This document shows positions 1-5,893 of a stretch of DNA of 5,893 nt, in pieces. The translations under genes were made by a program, and so were the position numbers. How positions within the stretch are numbered: the stretch's first letter is position 1; every line of letters begins with the position of its first letter. Source of the stretch: Flavisolibacter sp. (lineage in GTDB: Bacteria > Bacteroidota > Bacteroidia > Chitinophagales > Chitinophagaceae); the NCBI GenBank assembly GCA_025936195.1, contig JAICTW010000200.1, positions 1 through 5,893 on the forward strand, read 5' to 3'. The notes beneath the pieces were generated by a model, which saw only the letters and a list, made by a program, of their open reading frames with translations, did no database searches and was not told the DNA's origin.

Positions 1-326
1 GAGTGTTTGCATCTTGTAAACGCTCCAACAATAAGGAAGTTCAGGATCAATGAAATCCCTTGTTTGTCATGCTGACGTGGAAGCATCTGTACTTAATGCT
101 TTGAAGAATAGTTGAAATCAGTGGTGCACTTCGCAAGTGTTGAATAGAATTACAGAACGTACAAGTGAGTGACACAACAGACGTGAAATAGTAGTAATGG
201 CGGCGGCTCCATAAAAAGACTCTTTACTTAGATTTTGGTTCTGAAAAAATTTCAAGCAACAAAAAAATAATTTCTTTTTTCTTTATTATCCGCAAACTCT
301 CCTAAATCGCATCATATTATCTTTCT
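1..326. other. Intergenic region without a supported gene
   Basis: No reading frame here has a convincing length or start. Plus-strand frames entering from the left edge stop at bases 51-53 and 73-75, so they could at most be the last residues of a gene outside the window. On the minus strand an ATG at 12-10 is open to the edge for only four codons. The left part holds a repeat-like segment (60-90) and a small hairpin at 126-140 (CACTT/AAGTG stem, three-base loop, plus a G-T closing pair). The right part (about 236-300) is very A+T rich, with an A7 run at 261-267 and a T6 run at 275-280. These could pair as a weak A/T-only stem downstream of the minus-strand gene, but this is not a convincing terminator. 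Confidence 0.7.
60..90. repeat. Probable dispersed intergenic repeat fragment of Bacteroidota type
   Basis: The segment reads TTGTTTGTCATGCTGACGTGG followed by AAGCATCTG. It contains an inverted repeat, ATGCT (69-73) and AGCAT (82-86), around an eight-base loop. Sequences of the form TGTCATGCTGA...GAAGCATCT recur many times between genes in Bacteroidota genomes; this is recalled from general familiarity and no search was made. Only one copy lies in this window, so repetition cannot be shown here. The downstream stretch to about base 235 may belong to the same element, but its limits are not visible. Confidence 0.4.
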
Positions 327-1262
327 TCACATCACCGGATAATAAATCCTCGTCTGCCATTTACTTGTATCAGGTTCCTGTCTTCTGTCCGTGATTAATG
401 AAAAATACGGAATCGCCGGCGCCGACATGTGGTGGTCTGTTATATAATCCGCCATTTCATGGAGAGCTTTATAAACCGATGCAGGACCGCCTTTTACGTC
501 TACTACCAAAATGTTTCCTCCCACCGGCATTTGTTTCAGCAAAATAGTGCCTGAAGAAGGTAATGTTCTGTCAACCGGAATAGCCACTCTCGTCAAAAAA
601 TGAATGCTGTCAGTGGTGCTTACATTCAGCATGGGAAATCCTGTTTCCTTCGCCTGATGACTGGTAATATATTTTTTTAGTTGGTCAATCTGCGTATAAA
701 TAAAAGCGGTGGATGGATAGTTGTTCGCAATAGCATAAGTGGAAATAAAAAACGAATCAACAACTGATTCTTCTTTTATCTTATAATCGTAAACGTTTTC
801 TGTTTTGGAGAAATGCGCTTGTATAATTTTTAAAACACTGTCTATTTCATTGTTGATGTATTTCGATCCGAAATAGATCTGCAAACGTTTTATAGGATTG
901 TAGGAAGTAGGAATGCCGCCGGCCCAGATCAGTTGAGTGGTATCGTTGTTTTTAGGAATGATGTTCAACAAAGTGTTTGCAGATATGCGGTCATTCCCCA
1001 CAGAAATTAAAATAGCATTGATCCTTTTTTCATTCACGGAAAATTTAAGGTTGTTGTACATAAATTCACCCGAGCCTTTCTGTGTGGTTCCGGGCCACCA
1101 CTGGTTCCATTTTTTTTCATTCAGCAATTTTCTTGTCAAGCCATCCCTGCTTGCTTTTACAAAAACAGAATGGTCAACAGGAATGACATTGGGAATAGAA
1201 ACATACACGCAAACAATCAGTACGGCTACAGCAACCAATAAAATAAGGAGCAATTTTTTCAT
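327..1262 (-). CDS. Membrane-anchored SRPBCC / GyrI-like effector-binding domain protein
   Basis: The product has one N-terminal hydrophobic segment right after MKK, with no clear cleavage site, so it is probably anchored in the inner membrane with its bulk in the periplasm. Residue numbers count from the longer start at 1295. A region of about 39-160 resembles the SRPBCC (polyketide cyclase-like) fold, with the typical early Trp cluster (W63, W66, W67) after a helix. Residues about 170-322 resemble the GyrI-like / AraC effector-binding domain, ending in the family-style W-x-T-R-I-Y-Y-P-V. This fusion is common in Bacteroidota; the ligand is unknown, and no DNA-binding domain is present, so it is not a classical transcription regulator. 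The start is uncertain. ATG 1262 (MKKLLLILL) is chosen because related anchors begin this way and a possible promoter lies just upstream; ATG 1295 would add 11 polar residues. The gene is divergent from the GH65 gene. Family assignment is fairly sure; function is not known. Confidence 0.82.
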   Translation of the reverse strand: MKKLLLILLVAVAVLIVCVYVSIPNVIPVDHSVFVKASRDGLTRKLLNEKKWNQWWPGTTQKGSGEFMYNNLKFSVNEKRINAILISVGNDRISANTLLNIIPKNNDTTQLIWAGGIPTSYNPIKRLQIYFGSKYINNEIDSVLKIIQAHFSKTENVYDYKIKEESVVDSFFISTYAIANNYPSTAFIYTQIDQLKKYITSHQAKETGFPMLNVSTTDSIHFLTRVAIPVDRTLPSSGTILLKQMPVGGNILVVDVKGGPASVYKALHEMADYITDHHMSAPAIPYFSLITDRRQEPDTSKWQTRIYYPVM

Positions 1263-1290
1263 CCGGAATGAATTTGAAGCCTGAATATCA

Positions 1291-1327
1291 TTCAAAATAA
1301 AACTAAATTCACTAATTAAACTTCAAA
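1291..1327 (-). promoter_or_regulatory. Possible Bacteroidota-type promoter for the SRPBCC/GyrI-like gene
   Basis: On the minus strand, TTTG (1327-1324) is followed after 18 bases by TAGTTTTA (1305-1298). This matches the Bacteroidota TTTG / TAnnTTTG promoter pattern at all but the last base of the -7 element, and the spacing is close to the usual 19-21. Transcription would start near 1291-1293. That would leave the ATG at 1295 outside the message and favour the start at 1262 with a leader of about 30 bases. The region is A+T rich, so a chance match is quite possible. No equally good match was found on the plus strand for the GH65 gene. Confidence 0.25.
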
Positions 1328-1333
1328 CAGAAA

Positions 1334-3367
1334 ATGATTGTTTACCGATTAGTTTTCTTGCTAAACTTCTTCTTGATTGCTGCAACTTCTTTTGCTCAGG
1401 ATCCATGGAAAATTGAAGCCTATAAAATTGACGCTTCGCATTATTATGGTGTTACCGTTGCCAACGGAATGATCGGCATTGTGTCCTCACCCGAGCCGCT
1501 TAAGGTAAAAGATGTTGTGTTGGCCGGCGCTTATGATTTGTATGGAAGAGGAAGAGTAAGCAATTTTCTGCGCAGCTTTAATTTATTGAACATGACGCTG
1601 GATGTTGATGGCAACCGCATTGCAGCAAACAATGTTTCCAACATGCAGCAAACATTGGACATGCACGGCGCCAGCTTCACCACCACTTTCGACTATGGCG
1701 ATAAAGCAACTGTGAACTATACGTATTATGCACTTCGTCAATTGCCGTTCACCGTTTTAATGGATGTTACCATCACGGCAAAAAAAGATATTTCCATCAC
1801 CGCTGCCAGTGTGATGGAAGCACCCGACGCCTTGCGTGATGTTCAGAATTATTACAACGAAATTGACCGTCCGCATGTAGTCATTAGCTTGCTTACCTCT
1901 ACGGCAAAATCTCCAACCGGAAAATTGTTGATGTGTGCTTCCAATACATTTTTGTTCAGCGAGCCGCATGGACAGGAGCCCCGTGTTATTCATGAAATGT
2001 GGGATAACAACATGCACCTGATGAAGTTTTCAAAAAATCTTAAAGCAGGAACTTCTTATCACTTTTCCATTGCAGGAACTTCTATCACATCTGCACATCA
2101 TGATGATCCGCTAAATGAAGCGGAGCGTTTAACGATCTATGCAAAGCTGGAAGGACATGATCGCTTGTTGCAACATCACCAGCAGGCATGGGACAGCCTT
2201 TGGACCAGCGATATAAAAATTGATGGCGATGCGCAGGCGCAACAGGATATTCACAGCATGATGTATCATTTGTATTCTTTTGTCCGAGCAGGTACAGCGC
2301 TTTCTCCCTCGCCAATGGGTTTAAGTGGATTAGGCTATAACGGACATGTTTTTTGGGATGCGGAATTGTGGATGTATCCTGCGTTGTTGGTATTGCATCC
2401 CGAGTTGGCAAAGAGCATGGTTGAATATCGTTATCAACGGTTGGAAGCTGCCAAGCGAAATGCTTTTGCCATTGGATTAAAAGGAGCTATGTATCCATGG
2501 GAGAGTGCAGAATCGGGAGCAGAAGAAACGCCGGTTTGGGCATTGAGCGGACCATTTGAACATCACATCACCGCGGATGTTGCTATCGCTGCATGGAATT
2601 ATTATGCGGTTACCCAGGACAAACAATGGCTTCGTGAAAAAGGGTATCCAATTCTTTCTGCTACTGCGGATTTCTGGACAAGCCGTGTGGAAAGAAATGG
2701 TCCCGGTCATTACGATATTAAAAATGTAGTGGCGGCGGATGAATGGGCTGAGAATGTTGACAACAATGCCTTCACCAATGCTGCTGCTATTGATAATTTG
2801 AAATACGCTACACAGGCTGCAAAAATTCTGGGCATTACGCCCAATCCAGATTGGATAAATGTTGCCAATAACATTCCTATTTTAAAAATGGACAATGGTG
2901 TTACGCAGGAACATGCCAGCTATCATGGCGAAGGCATTAAGCAGGCAGATGTAAATCTTCTGGCTTATCCATTAAATGTGATCACAGATCCAAAGCAAAT
3001 TCAAAAAGATCTGGAGTATTATGAAACAAGAGTGCCCAATGAAGGAACGCCTGCCATGACGCAAGCCGTTTTTGCTTTGTTGTATGCACGTTTGGGTAAT
3101 GCAGACAAGGCCTCTCATTGGTTTAAAGAAGCGTATGAACCCAATTTGGATCCACCCTTCCGTGTAATTGCTGAAACAAAGGGCGGCACCAATCCTTATT
3201 TCGCTACAGGTGCAGGTGGTGTTTTACAGGCAGTGCTTATGGGTTTCGGCGGATTGGAAATTACTTCTGATGGGATCACTCAAATTAAATCTGTTTTGCC
3301 GAAACAATGGAGCGCTTTAACCTTAACTGGCATAGGTACACAGAAAAAAACTTATACGGTTAAATAA
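1334..3367 (+). CDS. Secreted GH65 family glycoside hydrolase (kojibiose hydrolase-like)
   Basis: The 677-residue protein starts with a signal peptide (residues 1-21, likely cut after SFA) and should act in the periplasm or outside the cell. Residues about 25-260 form the N-terminal beta-sandwich and about 290-640 the (alpha/alpha)6 barrel of GH65. Family landmarks are G-H-V-F-W-D at 337-342, M-Y-P-W-E at 386-390, the acid motif A-D-E with N-V-D-N-N-A-F-T-N behind it (E470), and K-Q-A-D-V at 536-540 in the glucose-binding subsite. GH65 contains both phosphorylases and hydrolases. Here a second glutamate, E614, lies 144 residues after E470 in a segment P-F-R-V-I-A-E, followed by T-G-A-G-G-V-L-Q. 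That arrangement belongs to the hydrolytic branch (Flavobacterium kojibiose hydrolase, animal PGGHG, acid trehalases), in which this Glu is the general base. The length is also close to the Flavobacterium enzyme. Likely reaction: inverting release of glucose from an alpha-glucoside, perhaps alpha-1,2. The family is sure; the substrate is inferred. Confidence 0.92.
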   Translation: MIVYRLVFLLNFFLIAATSFAQDPWKIEAYKIDASHYYGVTVANGMIGIVSSPEPLKVKDVVLAGAYDLYGRGRVSNFLRSFNLLNMTLDVDGNRIAANNVSNMQQTLDMHGASFTTTFDYGDKATVNYTYYALRQLPFTVLMDVTITAKKDISITAASVMEAPDALRDVQNYYNEIDRPHVVISLLTSTAKSPTGKLLMCASNTFLFSEPHGQEPRVIHEMWDNNMHLMKFSKNLKAGTSYHFSIAGTSITSAHHDDPLNEAERLTIYAKLEGHDRLLQHHQQAWDSLWTSDIKIDGDAQAQQDIHSMMYHLYSFVRAGTALSPSPMGLSGLGYNGHVFWDAELWMYPALLVLHPELAKSMVEYRYQRLEAAKRNAFAIGLKGAMYPWESAESGAEETPVWALSGPFEHHITADVAIAAWNYYAVTQDKQWLREKGYPILSATADFWTSRVERNGPGHYDIKNVVAADEWAENVDNNAFTNAAAIDNLKYATQAAKILGITPNPDWINVANNIPILKMDNGVTQEHASYHGEGIKQADVNLLAYPLNVITDPKQIQKDLEYYETRVPNEGTPAMTQAVFALLYARLGNADKASHWFKEAYEPNLDPPFRVIAETKGGTNPYFATGAGGVLQAVLMGFGGLEITSDGITQIKSVLPKQWSALTLTGIGTQKKTYTVK

Positions 3368-3404
3368 AATTTCCTAACTTTTGGTTGAAAATTGACAACT
3401 TGCT

Positions 3405-3968
3405 TTGAAACGACTGGCTGCTATACTATTCTTCGCTGCTATTCTTTTTAATTTTTACGGCTACCGGCTTGTGATCTCTTGCATGCAGGTGAACAGTGAT
3501 GCCACTCTGGAAAAACAGGTGGACCAAAACAAATACGATGAGCATCAACTGATCTCCATTAAAACAAAACTGGACCTCCCTTATTACTCCAGTTCTCCCG
3601 AATACGAAAGAGCCTACGGTACAATGACGGTCAATGGCATCAGCTATCAATATGTAAAGCGCAGGGTATATAAGGATACATTGGAATTGCTTTGTCTTCC
3701 CAATGATGCTAAAACAAAAATGCAATCGGTAACCAATGAATTGACAAAGGAACTTGCCGACGGACAGGCAACTACTCCTAAAAAGAATTCCACAGTAAAA
3801 ATTACACTGCCTAATTTTTTTCAATCCTTCAAAACATTTTCAGCTACTTGTTTCTCTGTTCCTAAACAAACATTTTCTCCGTTCATAATCTCATTATCAA
3901 CCGCACCTGTTTTAAAGCACAAGAAACCTCCGAAATCTTCGCTGCTTCTCACTTGTGATTTCTGTTAA
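3405..3968 (+). CDS. Conserved Bacteroidota membrane-anchored protein of unknown function
   Basis: The 187-residue product begins with a hydrophobic segment (residues about 4-26), which is either an uncleaved anchor or a signal peptide. A soluble part follows, with a hydrophilic stretch K-Y-D-E-H-Q-L-I (43-50), a segment around Y-S-S-S-P-E-Y-E-R (61-69), G-I-S-Y-Q-Y-V-K-R-R (78-87) and D-T-L-E-L-L-C-L-P-N (91-100). These blocks resemble a small family of hypothetical proteins seen in Bacteroidota, often beside outer-membrane protein genes; this is from recollection. The C-terminal half (about 105-187) is Lys/Ser/Thr/Pro rich, with no recognisable domain. TTG is the only sensible start: the frame has a stop at 3393-3395, and the first in-frame ATG (residue 27) would remove the whole hydrophobic segment. 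The gene begins 37 bases after the GH65 gene and ends 39 bases before the haloperoxidase-like gene. A TAACTTTTG at 3375-3383 resembles a -7 element, but no -33 partner is seen. Function unknown. Confidence 0.78.
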   Translation: MKRLAAILFFAAILFNFYGYRLVISCMQVNSDATLEKQVDQNKYDEHQLISIKTKLDLPYYSSSPEYERAYGTMTVNGISYQYVKRRVYKDTLELLCLPNDAKTKMQSVTNELTKELADGQATTPKKNSTVKITLPNFFQSFKTFSATCFSVPKQTFSPFIISLSTAPVLKHKKPPKSSLLLTCDFC

Positions 3969-4007
3969 TTCAATCATTGCTTTAAAAAATTTATACACCT
4001 TTTGTTT

Positions 4008-5357
4008 ATGAAGAAACTATTATTTCTGCTGTGCCTGTCAGCGTTCTTATTTGCATGCAAGCAAAATGATTATAAAAAAATTATTCATGATCCATTATTA
4101 TTTTCCAAAACTGTTCATGAATTAAACCAGGTGGTGATGGGAAATAATTTTTCTCCCATTGTGGCTTCGCGTAATTATCTCTATGCAAGTGTGGCTTCTT
4201 ATGAGATCATTGCTGCAGGTTATCCAAACGAGTATAATTCCCTTGCTGGACAGTTGCATGGTTTAAAAGACATTCCCAAGCCTCCTCCCAACACTGAAAT
4301 TGATTTTGAATTTGCTTCTTTGCTTGCGTATTGCAAATTGGGAGAGGCGGTTACCTTTCCCGAAGGTAGCATGGATGATTATGTTGATAACATAAAAAAA
4401 ATGGCAAAGGACCACGGTATGCCTTCCGATGTTTTCAAAAACTCCATTGCTTATGCCGATGCTGTTTCTGACGTCGTCATGGCCTGGAGCAAAAAGGATA
4501 ACTATGCCGAAACCAGAAGTGCACCAAGGTATAATGTAATTGATACGCCAGGACGATGGATACCCACACCACCTGCTTATTCTTCGGCAATGGAACCGCA
4601 TTGGTGTGATATCAGGACATTGGTAATGGACAGCGCTACTCAGTTTCCTGCGCCGCCACCGTTTCAATATAATATGAAAGATTCCACCAGTGCGTATTGC
4701 AAAGAGGTTATGATGATCAAAACGGCTATCGAAAACTTAACTCCCGAGCAAAAGCACATGGCCGATTTCTGGGATGATAATCCTTTTAAATTGAATGTTA
4801 CGGGCCATGTAATGTTTGCAACGAAAAAGTTTTCTCCGCCGGGACATTGGGAAAGCATTGTAGGCATTGCCGCAAAAAAAGCCAATGCGGATTTTCCAAC
4901 CACCGTTTATGCATACACCAAAACAAGCATTGCATTGTTTGATGCCTTCATTCAATGCTGGGTAGTGAAATTCAAATACAATACAGTCCGACCAGAAACC
5001 GTGATCAATAAAACGCTGGACATGGAGTGGAGACCTTATTTGCAAACACCGCCATTTCCTGAATACACCTGCGGTCACTCTACCTGTTCATCAGCAGCCG
5101 CAGAAGCGTTGACCAGTGTTTTCGGCGACAACTTTGCCTACACCGATACAACAGAATTGGAATTTGGAATTAAAAGCCGTTCCTACGCGTCCTTCCGCGC
5201 AGCAGCCATAGAAAACAATTGGGCAAGGTTTTATGGCGGCATCCATTTTCATCATTCGTGTATTGTAAGCAATGAATTGGGAAAACAGGTTGGTGAGTTA
5301 ATCGTGTCCCGTTTGAAAATGAAGAGAAACGAACTCTCGGCAACGTTAACCAACTAA
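4008..5357 (+). CDS. Vanadium haloperoxidase / PAP2-superfamily lipoprotein with altered active-site motif
   Basis: The 449-residue product is a likely lipoprotein: M-K-K, a hydrophobic stretch and L-F-A-C, with C17 the lipidated residue. The ATG at 4008 is preferred over an in-frame TTG at 4002, which adds only two residues. The C-terminal third carries the vanadate/phosphate site of the superfamily in correct order and spacing. By comparison with Curvularia vanadium chloroperoxidase, W318, K321 and R328 match W350, K353 and R360; F350 matches F397; H357 matches H404; R407 and H413 match R490 and H496. Two positions deviate: the Ser of P-S-G-H is C355 (motif T-C-G-H), and the Asp four residues after the second His is S417. 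Members oxidise halides with hydrogen peroxide or hydrolyse phosphate esters; which applies here cannot be read from sequence. The N-terminal two thirds are helical and typical of the Bacteroidota 'vanadium-dependent haloperoxidase' group. The stop lies nine bases before the next gene, so the two are probably co-transcribed. Family is well supported; activity is uncertain. Confidence 0.9.
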   Translation: MKKLLFLLCLSAFLFACKQNDYKKIIHDPLLFSKTVHELNQVVMGNNFSPIVASRNYLYASVASYEIIAAGYPNEYNSLAGQLHGLKDIPKPPPNTEIDFEFASLLAYCKLGEAVTFPEGSMDDYVDNIKKMAKDHGMPSDVFKNSIAYADAVSDVVMAWSKKDNYAETRSAPRYNVIDTPGRWIPTPPAYSSAMEPHWCDIRTLVMDSATQFPAPPPFQYNMKDSTSAYCKEVMMIKTAIENLTPEQKHMADFWDDNPFKLNVTGHVMFATKKFSPPGHWESIVGIAAKKANADFPTTVYAYTKTSIALFDAFIQCWVVKFKYNTVRPETVINKTLDMEWRPYLQTPPFPEYTCGHSTCSSAAAEALTSVFGDNFAYTDTTELEFGIKSRSYASFRAAAIENNWARFYGGIHFHHSCIVSNELGKQVGELIVSRLKMKRNELSATLTN

Positions 5358-5366
5358 AAACATTTT

Positions 5367-5893
5367 ATGAAACCAACGAAACAACTGTTTATATCTTTTG
5401 CATTGACGATTGCTTATCAATTTTCAAATGCACAGGGCTGCGTAGCCATTCGCAGCAACGGCGGTACCTGCACCATGATGGGGCACGACGAAGCCTCTCC
5501 TCATAAAACTGATTTCTGGACCTTTGCCATGAACAACCGTTACTTTAAATCCTTTCGTCATTTTATTGGAACAGAAGAACAAAAGAAAAGAGTAGCCGAA
5601 GGCAGTGAGGTGATCAATCATGTGTTTTCAACTGAGTTGGGAATTACACGCCAGTTCAACAGCCGCTGGTCATTTGCTTTTTTTGCACCAATTATCAGCA
5701 ATACCCGTTCTTCTTTGTATGAGCATGATGGGAAGAACCGTTATTCCACACATTCCTTTGGCTTGGGCGATGTTCGTCTCGCTGCTTATTATTGGATGAT
5801 TAATCCTGCAAAAGCAGTTAAGGCTAATGTGCAAATGGGATTGGGGGTTAAATTGCCAACAGGCGATTACAGGTACCAGGATTATTTTAATAA
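5367..5893 (+). CDS. Outer-membrane beta-barrel protein, N-terminal part (runs off the right edge)
   Basis: The frame opens at ATG 5367 and stays open for 175 codons to the window end. It starts with a signal peptide (M-K-P-T-K, hydrophobic core, N-A-Q at 21-23), so the product is exported. After it come alternating hydrophobic/polar stretches typical of beta-strands: W-T-F-A-M-N-N-R-Y-F (51-60), E-L-G-I-T-R-Q-F (90-97), W-S-F-A-F-F-A-P (101-108), F-G-L-G-D-V-R-L-A-A-Y-Y-W (131-143) and M-G-L-G-V-K-L-P-T-G-D-Y (157-168). The G-L-G-D-V and L-P-T-G-D signatures fit the phenol-degradation MetA-like outer-membrane family (Pfam PF13557). The segment R-H-F-I-G-T-E-E-Q with E-G-S-E-V-I-N (64-84) looks like a conserved extracellular or periplasmic element of one subgroup, by recollection. 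Two cysteines (25, 35) close to the mature N terminus could form a disulfide. The gene follows the haloperoxidase-like gene after nine bases. Barrel size and transported substrate cannot be judged. Confidence 0.85.
   Translation, partial: MKPTKQLFISFALTIAYQFSNAQGCVAIRSNGGTCTMMGHDEASPHKTDFWTFAMNNRYFKSFRHFIGTEEQKKRVAEGSEVINHVFSTELGITRQFNSRWSFAFFAPIISNTRSSLYEHDGKNRYSTHSFGLGDVRLAAYYWMINPAKAVKANVQMGLGVKLPTGDYRYQDYFN

Noticed and set aside
1..75. Possible tail of a gene entering from the left edge
   Set aside because: Two plus frames are open to bases 53 and 75, but they give only 16 and 24 residues with no recognisable signature and overlap the repeat-like segment.
242..280. Terminator for the minus-strand gene
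   Set aside because: TGAAA/TTTCA at 242-254 and the A/T runs at 261-280 form only weak A/T stems, without a G+C-rich stem followed by a T run on the minus strand.
937..1284. Plus-strand open frame of 115 codons
   Set aside because: It lies opposite the SRPBCC/GyrI-like gene, shows no family features, and its composition reads as the complement of that gene.
1757..2895. Several minus-strand open frames of 61-108 codons inside the GH65 gene
   Set aside because: The GH65 frame is intact with catalytic motifs in order; the antisense frames have no motif or plausible start context.
3426..3824. Minus-strand open frame of 132 codons opposite the small unknown gene
   Set aside because: The plus-strand frame has a signal/anchor segment and family-like blocks and sits in line with its neighbours. 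The minus frame is rich in Cys, Phe and His without pattern, as expected of a shadow.
3969..4007. Separate promoter before the haloperoxidase-like gene
   Set aside because: TATACACCTTTTG has TTTG but no TA at the right distance and no -33 partner, so it does not fit the Bacteroidota pattern.
4263..5078. Minus-strand open frames of 79-134 codons inside the haloperoxidase-like gene
   Set aside because: They overlap one another in different frames and lie opposite a well-supported coding sequence.
5430..5445. Lipobox in the barrel protein (A-Q-G-C)
   Set aside because: The residue three before Cys is Ala rather than an aliphatic Leu/Val/Ile, the one two before is Gln, and a beta-barrel product fits ordinary signal peptide cleavage near N-A-Q.
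5424..5621. Minus-strand open frame of 65 codons
   Set aside because: It lies opposite the signal peptide-bearing barrel gene that runs to the edge, which explains the region better.

Overview
The window looks like a Bacteroidota chromosome segment, most likely from the Chitinophagaceae or a close relative. The evidence is moderate A+T richness, the absence of Shine-Dalgarno-like sequences before the genes, secreted proteins that end their signal peptides in ...FAQ or ...NAQ, a Bacteroidota-style lipoprotein, and protein families typical of that phylum. No tRNA, rRNA, CRISPR array, transposase or phage gene is visible.

Layout. Bases 1-326 hold no convincing gene. They contain a TGTCATGCTGA...AAGCATCTG segment that resembles dispersed intergenic repeats of Bacteroidota. 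A minus-strand gene (327-1262, possibly from 1295) encodes a membrane-anchored protein with an SRPBCC-like domain followed by a GyrI-like effector-binding domain. A short divergent intergenic region separates it from four plus-strand genes: a secreted GH65 (alpha/alpha)6-barrel glycosidase (1334-3367), a small membrane-anchored protein of unknown function that starts at TTG (3405-3968), a lipoprotein of the vanadium haloperoxidase / PAP2 acid phosphatase superfamily (4008-5357), and the start of an outer-membrane beta-barrel protein that runs off the right edge (5367-5893+).

How the genes may work together. The four plus-strand genes are spaced 37, 39 and 9 bases apart with no visible terminator, so they may form one operon; the tight 9-base junction makes the last pair the safest. 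All four products carry a signal peptide or membrane anchor, so this is a cell-envelope module. The GH65 enzyme has two glutamates (E470, E614) placed as in the hydrolytic GH65 branch, which suggests release of glucose from a small alpha-glucoside in the periplasm. The haloperoxidase-like lipoprotein keeps almost every vanadate/phosphate-binding residue, but has Cys where the family has the Ser of P-S-G-H and lacks the Asp four residues after the second active-site His. That makes it the most unusual protein here. Nothing in the sequence proves that the sugar enzyme and the haloperoxidase-like pair share a pathway.
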